Assembly (NCBI RefSeq): GCF_051014685.1
Contig: NC_135051.1
Coordinates: 18,061,557 to 18,125,556 of the forward strand
Origin: Ptiloglossa arizonensis
Lineage: Eukaryota; Arthropoda; Insecta; Hymenoptera; Colletidae
DNA length: 64,000 bases
Direction of reading: 5' to 3'
Shown: piece by piece, positions 1 to 12,270 of the stretch
Layout: every line of letters begins with the position of its first letter
Position numbering within the stretch: the stretch's first letter is position 1
The notes under the pieces: generated by a model
Told to the model about the DNA's origin: nothing
The model's input: the letters and a program-made list of their open reading frames with translations, nothing else
Databases searched by the model: none
Position numbers and translations under genes: made by a program

Positions 1-1257
1 TTAGCGCGTCGATACAATAACGCGGCACAAGACGCGCTAATTACCCGGCAAAATTTCGTCCAAGCTCTGGAGAAACGTCATTACGACGCGAACACCCGTT
101 GGACGACACAACATCGCTAATGGAACGATGTTCCGTGTTATTCGGTGATGTTTCCGTAGTTTGGTACTATGGGAGGGCACGTGTGGGTGAATACATCGGT
201 TTAGCAACAATATACGTAGCCGTACGTGTGTGAACTTTACACAATTAATTCTAGCTTTCGCGCGACAACGAACGAGGGGTAGCTATTATCTCGAATCAGA
301 CGCGAACGAATGTAGCGCATAAGAGGCAACGAGAGCGAGTGAGAGGGCGCGACAGCTAACGAGCCTCGCATTACACGCGCTTCGTAGGCGTGAGTACGGC
401 ACGATAACGCACGGAGGGCGTCGACCGATAACGCGAGGTAAAAATGTATATATTTTCCTTCGTATCATCGCGAGTGTATCGCCAGTGGATCGGCGAGATT
501 TTCCCGGTGAAAACGAGCCCAAACACGACTATTTTCCGACTGTTTTTGATCGTACACGAGCGAACTTCTGCACGGATTCGAATGGGGGGCGATTAGCCCT
601 CTGGTGGCGAGAACTGAAGCTGACGCGACGAACGAAAACAGTAGGCTGTACAATATGGAGGATACGTACCGCGTTATGCGTACAAGGTCGTTGATACTTT
701 CACCCGAGAATCGATCGCTGAACGCATCTAATACGAATTTATCATTTTCTTCGTCTTGAAGATTTACACGCTTAAAAATTATTCGAACGAGCTTCTTCCA
801 CTTCGAGACTCGATCGTTTATTTATATACGTACGACGATCATACCGATTTGCACCGTATAAACGTTGTAATATTAATTCGGAGAGCGCTTGAAATGTAAC
901 ACCGCGCGTTGCTTTCGTTGCACGGCCAGCTAAAAAGGCACTCTCGTTTCTGACTCCCAATTGGTAGAACGTGCGTCATCAATCTCATTCTTCCAATCGG
1001 AAGTCTCGCGCCTTCCGTGCACCTGTGGTCGTACAGACAGAATTGTTCGAAACGAGCGTACCGAAACGATCGGGCTTAAACGTTGATAAATTAATGAGCA
1101 GAAACTTGTGGTGGGCTCGACGAGTGAAAGTCACCGAATCGACCGGTACGAGAGTTGAAAATCGAAAAACGAAAGAGTTTCAAGGAAATTGAAAGCGCAG
1201 CTACCTGGGGAAAAAAGTCGGATAGTGTCGTGGAGAGTTATTTGGAACGTTACTCAC
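1..1257. other. Non-coding stretch, no supported gene
   Basis: I see no exon with paired splice signals here. The sequence is rich in CG dinucleotides and short runs of open frame occur on both strands, as expected from low stop-codon density in CG-rich DNA. The only structure noted is a short dispersed motif at 488-540, which resembles the arms of the palindromic element at 44.5 kb. Confidence 0.6.
488..540. repeat. Solo arm of a dispersed short inverted-repeat family
   Basis: The segment reads gatcggcgagattttcccgg and continues with gtgaaaacgagcccaaacac. The same word order occurs at 44,541-44,600 on the plus strand and, inverted, at 44,645-44,711. This looks like one terminal arm of the same miniature element, left without its partner. 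Identity by eye is roughly three bases in four over about 50 bases, so the relation is probable rather than certain. Confidence 0.4.
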
Positions 1258-1348
1258 ACGCCCCCGTACACTCTTTCCACTTGCGCCATCTTCACCGCAA
1301 AGCGTCCAACGTAGAGATAAACTCCTCGCGGCGCGACCGTTACCGGAG
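1258..1348 (-). CDS. Weak candidate exon (internal or alternative first)
   Basis: On the minus strand this segment ends at a good donor (GTGAGT, 1,257-1,252). As an internal exon it would start after an AG at 1,350-1,349; its first base would complete the codon left open by the exon at 3,005-3,153, and the remaining 30 codons are open, including WTLCGEDGASGKSVRGR. The acceptor lacks a pyrimidine tract, which is a clear weakness. Alternatively the ATG at 1,289-1,287 starts a very short first exon (MAQVERVYGG plus two bases). Both readings fit a minus-strand gene running off the left edge. I do not recognise either peptide, and phase agreement has a one-in-three chance of arising by accident. 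Confidence 0.15.
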
Positions 1349-3004
1349 CTAATTACCAATTACACGATCCACGTCTCCAATTAGCGTCCATCGCGTAAAT
1401 TCTTCGCGACATACGAACAATGCACAACCGCGAACGACCGTCGAAACAGTCGCTCGACAACGAACGCGGTCGCGCGTCTCGAGAATCGGCAAGAATAGAG
1501 CTCGAAGAGGCGTTTAACGGCGCCGGATTGAAACGTCGCTAAAAGCGATTCATAATTCATGCGTCTAGTAGCCCACGCGTTCGAGACGAACACCGCCGAA
1601 TACGCGAATATCTCGAGAAACCTCTACGAGCAGCCACGCCAACTGCGACTGCCATCTACTGATTACGCGGCGCACTGTGAGGAACCGTGGGCCGACGATA
1701 ACGCCTAGAATTATTGCCCTCGGTAATTAAATTGACCGATATTGGATTCCACCGGCACGATTCGTGCATCGTGTTTCCATTGTGTTCGCGTTCGACGAAC
1801 GGTTACACCGAATCGAGAAATATCTCCACCGATCGTTCTCTCCGACGTCGAACCACCGTAAACGAGAAAACGCGCGATGCATTTTTCTCTTTGAGAATTT
1901 TATTCGTCACCGATTCCGTAGATTGGAACACATCGTCGCGACAGTGAACGCGGAATGGACGAAATAAATCGTCGAGCACGTGAAATCACCAATAAGTTAC
2001 GACGGTTCGTCGTCGCGTCACTTCGAGATTCGTCACATAACCTCTTCGATTACGTCTTCTCGTGCTGGTTACCGAATATTCGGATAATTACGAGATACTG
2101 CGTAACGCCTTTCCCGTCGTTCGACGATCGACGAAAGTGTATTTCGACGGAAAATGAGAGCTGAATCGCATGTACACGTGACACAGCGAACAATGCAGTC
2201 GGTGATAACGGCGTGTCTTCGAGCAATTTAAGAGCAACTGCAATCTCGCGTTCGCGTTTGTAAGGGTGACGTGCACTCACGTGACGCGACAATAATCTGT
2301 TTCCGCCTTAATTGTGAGGATGAATGGCTGTAAAAGATTGGCACGAAAGAACGTTATTATTCGCACAAATCGACTAATCTACTGCGCAAAACGAGGTGAG
2401 GTTACGGGGGATATATTCGGAGGTCGTAAGGAATTAGGTTTGCTAATGCTACCGGTAGGCGCCACTTTCGCATCGAACCAGAAACTAAACCACGCGCGGA
2501 AAATCGCGAACGTTCTATTCGCGAGAATGAAAAAACAAGCTCGGTGGTTGCAACGGGACGGTCGAATTTATGCCGGGCAATTTGGTATTCAAAATTCGGC
2601 GCAAAAACCGGGTTTTGTAAATAGAAAAGCAATGAAATACGACTTCGTGACCGAGCAATCCGAACTCAATGTTTACCGATACAAAAGAAAGCTCACGATA
2701 TCGATAACGTTATTTATTCGATCTCGTGGACATCGTGTAAATCACTTAGGGAAAATTCATCGATACATTGTAAAGCAATCGTATTGAAATGCTCTTTCGA
2801 AGATAGAACCGAATACAAATGATTCCAACTGCACGAAATTCTTTCGAACAATTATCGAAATTCTCACCTAACCTCTACAGATCTTTGTCAATGTAATAAC
2901 GATATACTGTTCAAAGTACCGTCCCAAAGGTTCAATTTGGGCATGGAGGGGGGGTTTCCAGACACAAAGAGTAGGGGAAAACGAGACGAACGAGGGATAC
3001 TCAC
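1349..3004. other. Probable intron downstream of the 3-kb first exon
   Basis: If the minus-strand exon at 3,005-3,153 is real, this is the start of its first intron. It begins on the minus strand with GTGAGT at 3,004-2,999. It contains a 157-codon open frame on the plus strand (2,314-2,787), which has no recognisable domain and no splice or promoter context, so I treat it as chance. I see no repeat array in this stretch. Confidence 0.4.
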
Positions 3005-3153
3005 TGCCAAGTGAATCCTCCGGTGATTCCTTCCCGCAGGCGATCCTTCAAGCTGCGTTGCCTGGCAGGCAGCGAAGAACTCACGGTCTCTTCCGGTTTG
3101 ACCGGTGGTGAGCCGCTTCCGCCGCCAGCGCCGCCCCCGGGGAACAACGCCAT
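3005..3153 (-). CDS. First coding exon of an unidentified protein
   Basis: On the minus strand an ATG at 3,153-3,151 opens 49 codons and ends exactly at a strong splice donor (GTGAGT, 3,004-2,999), leaving two bases over. The start is supported by an in-frame TGA seven codons upstream, with no other ATG between. The peptide begins [20 protein letters not shown], a Gly/Pro/Ser-rich flexible head. It then has [20 protein letters not shown], a basic, potentially helical segment, and closes with GGFTW. A disordered head followed by an amphipathic basic helix is common at cytoplasmic N-termini of channels, kinases and scaffold proteins, but I do not recognise the family. The next exon must start with one base that completes a His or Gln codon. 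The rest of the gene lies to the left, probably mostly outside the window. This is one of the three best coding calls here. Confidence 0.6.
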
Positions 3154-3640
3154 GACTCTTTTGTTCGACGATCAACGAACGTCGGCTCACAAACCAGTTC
3201 CAAGTGTCCACGGTTGACCAGGTCCACTTCGCGTAGCTTCTCCCCTTAAGTCGCGCGTCGGGCGAGCATTGTCGTATCACTCGCGAACACGGCGGACTTA
3301 CCACGAGGACTCCGGGGCCTCTGCGCGCGCCACTTCACACGAAGGAGTTACGCGCGAACCTCTAACAGTCAGTCCGACGCCGATGAATTATTCAGGCTGA
3401 ATCGGAAACCGTTTACGTCCTTTCCCGATCCGAGACGCGGCTGGAATCGCCCCCGAAAGCCGCTTTGTCTCGCGCGAATCCACGAACGCTCTAATCCGGA
3501 TTGGTTAATTTACGGGATCCCCCGTATTCTCTCGGGGCACTCGGCGTGTCACGGGCGACTTGGTTTGCGTCAGGACTCTCCCTTAGGTACCACGTTCACC
3601 TTACGAGCTTGCCACAGGCTGCGTTAGAGGCACTCGTTAC
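3154..3640 (-). promoter_or_regulatory. Probable 5'UTR and promoter region of the 3-kb minus-strand gene
   Basis: The sequence just upstream of the start at 3,153 is GC- and CG-rich compared with the AT-rich array to its right, as expected for a 5'UTR and promoter. A further donor-like GTAAGT lies on the minus strand at about 3,309-3,304, so the 5'UTR may itself be spliced. No convincing TATA box was found and the transcription start cannot be placed. Confidence 0.3.
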
Positions 3641-3659
3641 TCGGATAAAAATTTATTCC

Positions 3660-4050
3660 TATTTCATTCTATTCTATGGATTTATTCGAATAAATTGAAT
3701 TCAAATGATGATTCACTCCTATTTATTTTTATTTGAATAAAGTGTATGGATTTATTCGAATAAATTGAATTCAAATAAGGATTCACTCCTGTTTAATTTT
3801 ATTCGAATAAAGTGTATGGATTTATTTGAATAAAATGTATAGATTTATTCGAATAAATTGAATTCAAATAAAGATTCACTCCTGTTTAATTTCATTCGAA
3901 CAAAATGTATGGATTTATTCGAATAAATTGAATTCAAATAAAGATTTTATTCGAATAATACGAATTTATTCCAATAAATTGAATTGGAATAAAGATTTAT
4001 TTCTATTCAATTTTCTTCGAACAAGGAATAAAGATTTACTCGAATAAAAT
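3660..4050. repeat. AT-rich minisatellite, ~70-bp unit
   Basis: The word atggatttattcgaataaat recurs at 3,676, 3,746 and 3,816, exactly 70 bp apart, and then in shorter or degenerate copies to about 4,050. Each unit carries two small palindromes, TTATTCGAATAA and GAATTC. The array decays towards the right. No coding potential is visible. Confidence 0.85.
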
Positions 4051-4720
4051 TTTAATCGATCGAAACATTACTCGTTATTGATAATTGATATTCGATTTTA
4101 GAATTTTATTCAAACTACTGTTTGTTGATCACGATCGGTGTTTATTTCGTTTGTCGAGCCTGAAGAAAGTTTCTTCGAATAAATTCTTCATTCAAATATG
4201 TTCATTCTAATAAACTTTCTCCTCGCGGATAAACTGGACACCATTCATGAAGAACGAACAGTGTTCCGTTGCGAATAAACTTTCTACGTATTCACAGTGA
4301 CGGACTATGTTTTCAGTTTACACGAAGAAGTTTTCTGAACTCGTCTATCGGTTCGAATCGAACGCGAAGGGTAAACTGTGCAACGACTTAGCATAGACAG
4401 CAGCTGGTAGTACCAGCGATAAGTCCAATGCGATAGAATCGACCTTAACAACCTCAGTTAAATTTCATTACGTTCCTCGGGCAGCACGCGTCGCTCAAGG
4501 TTGCAGCGTGCGCGATTTTAATTGTGTAAAATCGAGCACTGTCGCCGGGATCGTTGATCAGCTCGTCTGTCGGTCGATTGTAAAAATTCGTTCCCTATTT
4601 TGTATCGCGGCGCGCTGTGTCATTCGCTTATCTTGCGTTAAGAGAACGACCATTGAGAGAAACAATATCGATGCGAAAATTCAACAACGAAAGATCCAAG
4701 TACGGAAACAAATATTTAAC
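4051..4720. other. Unique non-coding stretch
   Basis: Mostly unique AT-leaning sequence between two minisatellites. A 129-codon open frame begins at 4,508 on the plus strand, but its second half is made of the repeat at 4,770-4,900, so it is not accepted as a gene. Nothing else stands out. Confidence 0.5.
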
Positions 4721-4729
4721 AAGTGGAGA

Positions 4730-4900
4730 AATATTTTCAAATATTTTTCAATACCGTTCTATACCCAATGGAAAAAAAATATTTCCAAACATTTTCCAAT
4801 CCTACTCCACCCAAAGAAGAAAAAATATTTTCACATATTTTCCACTGCCACTCTACACCAAGAGAAAAAAACATTTCCCCACATTTTTTCCTGCTAACCT
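4730..4900. repeat. Degenerate minisatellite, ~46-bp unit
   Basis: Three to four copies of an A-rich unit containing aaatattttc, followed by a C/T-rich tail, are spaced about 46 bp apart (near 4,777, 4,823 and 4,868). All three plus-strand frames stay open through it because the unit lacks stops. Confidence 0.65.
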
Positions 4901-5019
4901 ACAATCCTCTAGAAACGACACAATTTTCACCGAAACATACACCAAGTAACTTTTACAAAATTCAACAATAATAGAGCTCATCCACGTCTAAATGTCTCAG
5001 CAAATACACAATGATTCTA

Positions 5020-5150
5020 TTGCGTTGGAAATTCATTTCATTTTTTTTTTTTTTTTTGGTGAACACGAAACACGATTTTTTTAAAGCGTCCAAACATTTT
5101 ATTCAATCATACATTCTCCATTTTGGAAAATAAAACGACTTCCGAAATTT
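5020..5150. mobile_element. Degenerate mariner-type MITE
   Basis: Read on the minus strand, this region matches the interior of the better preserved miniature element at 37,057-37,187: the words ccaaaatggagaat, aataaaatgttt and caccaaaaaaaa occur in the same order. The left end follows a TA at 5,018-5,019, the mariner/Tc1 target dinucleotide. The terminal inverted repeats are decayed and one contains a long T run. A further fragment, cattttcaccaaaaaaaac, lies just outside at about 5,158, so two copies may overlap. It encodes nothing. Confidence 0.6.
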
Positions 5151-7040
5151 CCCTGTTTCATTTTCACCAAAAAAAACAAAACCAAAATATAACACCAAAG
5201 AATCCTTTACGCAAAATGTCAAAGTGACGAAAATTCCTCTCCACGTAAAAAATTCCGTACAATATTGCATAAAAAAATTGGAATCTGCGCACCGAAATAT
5301 TCCCAATGGATGAAAATCGAAGTCTCCAATACGAGAAACGTCTCGATTGAATCGCAGGGAGTTTTTGTTCGTCGTCTTTCGTTCGAATAAAATATTTCCA
5401 ATCCCCGATGTGTGTCAGTCCGCAAGGATCCCTTGTCGGTCAGCTGGATCGCGTAAAACGATACGTAGAAATTTTTCAGTGACCCGTTCCGATCGGGACA
5501 CGAGAAGTTCCGCGGCCCGTCGAAGGGCGTTGGCAAGGTTAAGGTCACCAGCAAGGTCAGGGACTCGTAGTCCCGATTCTCGTCGAGTGGAGAACGCCAG
5601 CCTACGCCTCCATGTCGAAAGCCTCCCGGTATTGATCCCTTTTCGCCCGCCAAACTCGACCAATCCCAGCTGGCATCGCATGGTAACCAGCCACGCTCCG
5701 ACACATTTTCAGAAGAACCACCAACCAACGTCCTCGAATCTGGCCCGAAGTCGATAGGAAATCTCGTGACAACCGTTAATTAACGACCACGATCACCAAA
5801 GCGACGCGTTGTTATCTATCTTGAGCGTCGAACGCAACTGCGTCCCAAAATCCACCTAATCGCGATGAAATCATCATCACCGCCAGCACACTTCCGAATC
5901 GCGTGGCTGTACAGACACTTTCGATATCCAATTACGTAATTCGGTCTGCACGCGTAAACTTTAAAGCGATCCGGACGAGGTTAAGTCGCACAACCGAACC
6001 TCCTATCGGTTACTTGGCGCCTGTATCGCGAGTATTCTAAATCGAGAACGAAACGATTTTTTAACTCGGTGGTTTACGAAAAGAATTGCTGTTTTTTTGT
6101 TTTTGTCGATGAATTTTTTTTTTTTTAAGTTTCACGAGTGTACGTTCGAAATGGTATTGGAAATGTATTGAAGAGTTCTCAAGGGACACGATACGAGATT
6201 AATTGCATAGGTTGTGTGAAATTGTTCCTCGTCGAGTTTCTGTAGAAATATTTCGAAAAATATTGCAAACTTAACGTCCGAGTGATTTCTTCGAAGATGA
6301 TTCAGTTTTTTAAATTTACACTGTACGATAGGATGGAATCTAATTTTTTCTTACTGGTGAGGAAAAAGAGTGAATCTTACAGGTATGTAATATCGAAAAT
6401 TAGAAAAAATATTACGAAATTAATATGTGTGCGATTTTTTAAGGATTGCGAGAACACAGTTTCCGAACCCGTTTACACGATACCAAAGAATACAAAATAT
6501 GGCCTTACTACCAAATATTTTCTTCGTTAAATTTTATGAGTGGTTAATATTTCAAAACGTATTACAATGTATTTTTTGTATTCAATGTATTTATTACAAT
6601 GTAAGAATGTGTAAATATTTTTTAAGAAAATATCACTGTTCATTTTAGCAACAAATCAGAGTTCCCTGAATATGGAACGAAAAATGTAAAAAAAAAAAAC
6701 AAATTACTTGTGTTCTCGACCACCATTGTTCGCTCGTAATGTGAACTGTCGTGTATATGCGGCCCGGTGATAATGGCCAGGAAAATTGCACGTATATATA
6801 CATACACGTAATACGCTAATGATGCAAATGGGTTAATACGTTATTCGTGAACGTTCCGTTTGGGAAACGTTCTCTGCGATAAGACGCCACACATTTTCGG
6901 TGGATTTATTTTTAGTCACTTGAAATCTGCGGTGGTACCTCTCCTGGACTCGCCACCATAGAGCCAACCGATCTCTCTGAAAGTTCACGATCCCCCACCG
7001 TCTCTTGTATACACATACCTCGACCACCCGAATGTTGTTA
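5151..7040. other. Unique non-coding stretch with a possible nuclear-receptor site cluster
   Basis: No exon is supported. A GC-richer island at about 5,450-5,760 carries three AGGTNA half-sites at 5,536-5,559. The sequence from about 6,050 to 6,720 is AT-rich with A or T runs. Open frames at 5,219-5,757 on both strands overlap one another and show no splice context. Confidence 0.5.
5536..5559 (+). promoter_or_regulatory. Possible nuclear-receptor half-site cluster
   Basis: Three half-sites occur in the same orientation: AGGTTA, directly followed by AGGTCA, then a six-base spacer and a second AGGTCA. Both AGGTCA sites are preceded by an A, the form bound by monomeric orphan receptors. Matches this short arise by chance, but three in 24 bases is unusual. 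Function is inferred only. Confidence 0.25.
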
Positions 7041-8110
7041 CAAACTGAACAAACAGAGTTAGGTACTTGGGTGTATAATACCGGTATAAACCCGGCTAGA
7101 GATTCTTCCGTGCTCCTGCTGTACAAGATAGGACACAAAACGTATATCCAACAGACTCCAGCCGTTATTATCCAGAAACAAACGGCTCGTAAATTGAAGT
7201 TAGGTTAACGTTGGTTACGCAACAGTGTTACGAACCGAATAGAGTTAGACACTTGGTTATAGCACCGAGAGACTCTTCCAGGATCCAGCTGGAGAAAATG
7301 GCTCGTGAATAGCACATTCAGCGGCGAGAAGACTATTTATTGTCCAGAAACAATGGATTCGAATACAGATTGAAGTTAAATCTTCTTTGGGTTACGCGAT
7401 AAACCGTCAGAGTTGCAACACTTGGGTACTGTAAGAGGCAAGAGAGTCTTCTGGACTCCAGCTGCACTTTCGTCAATTCCCTCAAACCTTGTTAAGGGAA
7501 TCTTTATTATCCAGAAACACCTAACTGGAATCTAAATCGAAGTTATGGGGGCGTTTACCTATCTTTGGGTCATACAATGGGATTATCAATTGTCAGAGTT
7601 TAATATCTTGGTATTTGCTTCTAGAGTCTAACTAGATAGGACACAATGTGTGTATACACTGAGAGACTTTTTATTAGTTAGACACAAACAAGCATAAAGT
7701 AAAGTTACGAGGGATGTACTGTCCTTTAGGCTACACGATAAACCAGGATTAGAATACTTAACCTTTTTAATACCCCAATACGCACAATGGGATATTGTCC
7801 AACCTATCGTGAAAACTCTGAACAAGTTGCACGGTGAAACTGTTGATATTTTATCTTGTAATTAGATATCCAATTAATCCATTTTTCAGTTTTGGTCATT
7901 TAGCAACTGTGCCTCAAAGAATTAAGTACTACACCAGGCAAGAGATTCTGGTTGTACTCTGATTCTTCTGACTCTGGACTCTGGCTGAACGAAATAGGAC
8001 CTCTATCATCTAGGAACGACCAGTCTGTAGATCAAAGTTAGAGGAAACTCTTCTTTAGGATACGCGATAAACCGTCAGAGTTATGACACTCGAGCACCAC
8101 AGGAGACTCT
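7040..8110. repeat. Old tandem repeat, ~170-180-bp unit
   Basis: Diverged copies share the ordered words cagagtta, acacttgggt, agagactctt, ctccagctg and tccagaaaca. Copies start near 7,057, 7,239, 7,409, 7,577, 7,915 and 8,065. Many point changes and indels show that this is an old array. No long frame survives. Confidence 0.7.
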
Positions 8111-8640
8111 TACGAAACAGGACACATCACAACCATGGAGAGACTTTTCAAGAGTTGGACAGAGCCGGCTAGAACCCTAAATGGAAGTTACGAGGATTTA
8201 CACTCTGTCCCGAGTTATGTTCGGTTAGCCACGAACGACCGGGTCACCGTGCCAGGTGATCCTGGTCAACGTGGGTGGGACGAGTTCGATTCGACGAGTC
8301 CCATTGGCCCGATTTGGACACCCCCTTTTCTCACCTTGGCGAGGGTGGTCCCTGATGAATAATCCCGAGCAGCTTGATGCGAGCTTGGCCTTGCCTTCGC
8401 GAAGGTCTGTCTCATTGACCAAAAGGCTTTCTCGAAAGATCCCGCGTCCTTTGATCTCCACTGAATGCTCGGCTTTTCCTCTCAGCCCTTTTGAAACACC
8501 TGCCGACCGCCCTCGTTAATTAGAAGCGAATTCATGCAATTTCGCCAGTTGCTGGGGTGTTAAGGAGGACGTGGACACAAAGCCGGCTCTGACGACGTTT
8601 AACAGAGGAGCTGGGATTTTTGTCAATTAACGATGGGCAG
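8111..8640. other. GC-richer unique stretch between two arrays
   Basis: Overlapping short frames occur on both strands but no start, acceptor and donor set could be assembled. I see no feature that I can support. Confidence 0.4.
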
Positions 8641-8689
8641 GGGTCTCGTTTCGCCCTCGTTCGTCAGCGTGCACTTGACTGCCTTGGCT

Positions 8690-9960
8690 TTTTCAGGGTT
8701 CACGACAGTGGTGCTCAACCTTGCCGGTCAGGGACGAAACACGTTCACGGAGCGAAACGAGAGACCGTTATAGCGACGAAACGATCAGTGTTGGCCTTTC
8801 CAGGACTCGTGCCAGTGGTTCTCAACCTGGTCAGAGAGAAACGAGTCCGCCACGAGCAACAGGACGACTGTTTCGTAGAAACGATCCGCTTTAGGGCTTT
8901 CAGGGTGAGTTTTCAAGCTTGTCGGGCGAGGAACGTGTTCCCTGAGAGAAGTGAAAACGATTGTTACGGAAAAACGAGCTGCATTCGCTTCTACAAAGTC
9001 TGGATCAGTGGCTCTTAACCTCGTCAGAGAGAATCGAGTCGACCAAGGGTAATAGGACGACTGTTTTGAAGAAACGATCTGCTTTAGCTTCTCTAAGACC
9101 TTTGTCAAGGTCGTAGAAGCTGTTCACCGAGAGAAGTAAGACGATTGTAGACGAGGAACAATCCTCGTTAGCTTTTCTAGAAACTACAACAGGGATTCTT
9201 AACCAGGTCAGAGAGAAACGAGTCGACCGAGAGTAATAGAACAACTGGTCCGGGGAAACAATCTGCTTCAGCTTTTCTAGAACCTGAAACGAAGGTTCTC
9301 AATCTTCGTCGAAGAGGAAGGTGTTCACCAAGATAAGTGAAACGATTGTTATGGGGGAACAATCTTCGTTTGCTTTTCCAGCGACAAGAACAAGAGTTCT
9401 CAACCTGGTCGAAGACAAACGCGTTCACCGAACGAAGCAAAACGTTTGTTACGGAGATGTAATCTGCATTCACTTTGTTAGTCCCTACAACGAGTGTTCT
9501 CAACCTAACCAACGGCTAAGGAGAACTAATACGTTTATTATGAATGTACCATCTGCGTTAGCTTTTCTAGGGCTTACGAAAAGAGTTCTCAACCTAACCA
9601 AGAGCTACAGAGAAGACGTTTATCATGAAAGCACCACCTGTATTAACTTTCTGAAGGCATACGAAGAGGGTTCTCAATCTAACCAAGAGCTACAGAGAAG
9701 ACGGTTATTATGAAAGTACCATCTTTTCTAGGGCCTACGAAGAAGATTCTCAACCTAACCAAGAACTACAAAGAAGACGTTCATCATGAAACTACCACCT
9801 GTATTAACTTTCTTAAGGCCTACGAAAAGGGTTCTCAACCTAACCAAGAGCTACAGAGAAGACGTTCATCATGAAAGTACCATCTTTTTTAGGGCCTATG
9901 AAGAAGGTTCACAAGCTAGCCAGGGGCTACGAAAAAGTAAGACGTTTATTACCGAGGTAC
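8690..9960. repeat. Minisatellite with unit shortening from ~105 to ~85 bp
   Basis: At least ten copies of a unit contain gcttttctaggnctacgaa, then gttctcaacct and gagaagacg. Left-hand copies are spaced about 100 bp apart and are diverged (for example near 9,296, 9,398 and 9,501). Right-hand copies are 76-87 bp apart and more alike (9,588, 9,674, 9,750, 9,833). The gradient suggests recent expansion at the right end. Several overlapping open frames on both strands simply follow the stop-poor unit. Confidence 0.8.
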
Positions 9961-12230
9961 GATCGAACGTGTGCTTTTACTACACGTCCAGACAGCGTGT
10001 CTCCTGACTTATTTGTAATTTATGCGCAATCACGGGGCCACCTTTCAAGACACTTCAGCCTTTTGCCAGCCCGTGTTCCTGTATGTTTAAACAGGGTCTA
10101 GTTGAATCGTTCCACGGGGCTGGGTATGATTATCGACGACCACTCGAGACAACCGGTCAACATTATTTCTACGACCTATGTGTGTCAGGGAAACTGCCCG
10201 GGCGGTCGTTGGGCGTTTTTTTCATGCAAAAAAAAAAAAAACAAATCGATAATACTCAGGGCTTTTTCAGGGCGGCCTGCTTTTATTGCGCCACTCGATT
10301 GTTGGGATTGTAACGACCATGTTCGTGGCTCTCTTTCATTGTTCGAACCGTTATCCTGGAATCGACCTAACGAGCGCTTTTGGAAGTCGATGTCCTTCGT
10401 GATGTCGAGCACTATGCACAGCCATGATATCAGAGATCGAGAAGGTACTATTACGGGTATTAATACGGTAATTGCCGCGAGATTTCTACCAGTAGGTTTC
10501 GAATGCCTCCTTTTAAAATACCTCGATAACTCTCGTTTCAAATAGAAGTAGTGCGCCGGTCTGATATTAGCAATCGACACACCTTATCCGAGACACAATT
10601 TTACCAACTACATCCAAGGCATTCGTAATACTTTTCTCCTGTCAAGGTGCGTCGATAACCGACACGATAGAACAACTCGAGAAACAAGGTTACATTCGAG
10701 AATACAATTCTCAAACAATTGTAACAGCTCGTGATCTTCCACGAGACAGAATCATTTCGAAAGTGTCCCCAAAGATCGTCTATTAAAATTGAATTTCAAG
10801 AAACTGAACTCACGAATGCCTCTATCGACTCGCTCCGTTGCCACGACGGAAGAAATTAATTATTAATGACGATAAGACAAGATGCAACCTTCGAGAGAAA
10901 CAGCGTTCAATTGATGATGTAATCGTAAACAAAAGTTTCACTCGGAATCTGTTAAACAACCGTGAACACGCCTAGTTTCTCGTCGACTTTGAACTCTCTC
11001 GAAGGCAAACCGTTTAACGAACGATGAGCGAATAAAATATGAAACGTTCGGTAACGTATGGCACAGTTTCCAATTGTCCGCGGGAAAACTTGCGATTCGG
11101 TTGGGTTTTTCGTTCAATTGTGAAAATAAATTGAGCAAAATTAACATTCGAGAATTTCCGAACACGCTGTACACCCTACCCTAATTTCTCCGCGTCTGAT
11201 ACTAGGGCAAGGTCTTCGTTAACTGTAAGTAGCTCTACCATTGAGTTCACGAAGTGGAGGTAACAAATATTGGCCGTCCAGGGTCACAGCTTCAAAGCCC
11301 TCCCCCCCCCCCTACCTTTCATCACTCGTACTGTTGCGCTTCTCCTATTGAGAGACAGAGAGCGTGAACTACCTTTCAAACGTTCCAGTACACCCAGTGA
11401 CGAGAAAATTACCCTTCAATTTTCTACCAACATTTTTTTTTTACTTTACACACGATTCTGGAATCTCAGTGCAGACGTAAAATGAAACACGCGTGTATAA
11501 TATTTTACCCACTGAAAACCTAACACTCGAATTCGATAAATATGTATTCTCGTTTCACATCGATTTCGACGCTTGCTCGAAAGGAAAATCGGTGAAAAAA
11601 TTTAGTGAAAATTCTATGCTGAAAATATTACAAACTTTTCACTGGTACAACAATCTCTCGAACGGACAACAGGTAGGGCGGAGAAACGAACGAGCGATGT
11701 GGTGGGGGGCGAGCGCTCGGTGACCTTGAGCGATCGATACTTTCGTCCTAGACTTCCTCGAGCCTTTTACATCCCATTTCCCCGTTCTTCTAGCCGCAGC
11801 CTACTCGATATAAATCCAATCTACCGAATCCCTATTACTGAAAAGACACCTTCTACGGGAATACGATCCAGACCCAACGTGGATCTACACAAGTGCCAAA
11901 ATAAATCCTATCTACCGAATCTCGGCCACGGAAATGATACATAGCGTAAACATTCTTCTCGATGATTCTTCGCGGAGAATTTCATCGGTTTTCTGGCCGG
12001 GAAGCGTGAACAGTGTCAGTGGAACATCGATCGAACGAAAATAGTACTCGCAGGATCGACGGGGACTGTCTTGCGGTATTCAGAGGTTGGAACGACTACG
12101 ATGACGTTTCGTTGTGTCGCACTCGCGGATTCATAGTTGCATTAACGAGGTCGATATATCACGGCGAGGCTATCTGGGGAATTGCGACGTCGACTATCAG
12201 CAGTTTGCATTCCGCGGTGCGCGTTCGGAA
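9961..12230. other. Unique non-coding stretch
   Basis: Contains an A run at 10,229, a C run near 11,300 and otherwise unique intron-like sequence. A donor-like GTAAGT lies at 11,226 without a supported exon in front of it. No gene is called. Confidence 0.5.
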
Positions 12231-12231
12231 C

Positions 12232-12270
12232 AAAAAAAAAAAGAAGAAGAAGAAGAAGAAAAAAAAGAAA
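12232..12270. repeat. A / AAG microsatellite
   Basis: A pure purine tract: an A run, then AAG repeats, then a second A run. It forces long Lys/Glu-rich or Phe-rich frames in its surroundings, which are not genes. Confidence 0.9.

Noticed and set aside
2314..2787. 157-codon plus-strand frame
   Set aside because: No recognisable domain, promoter or splice context, and a single frame of this length in 64 kb of CG-rich DNA is within chance.
570..6985. Shared peptide-like motif RLALWWR on the plus strand near 590 and the minus strand near 6,965
   Set aside because: Similarity covers fewer than 20 bases and does not extend, so coincidence is likely.
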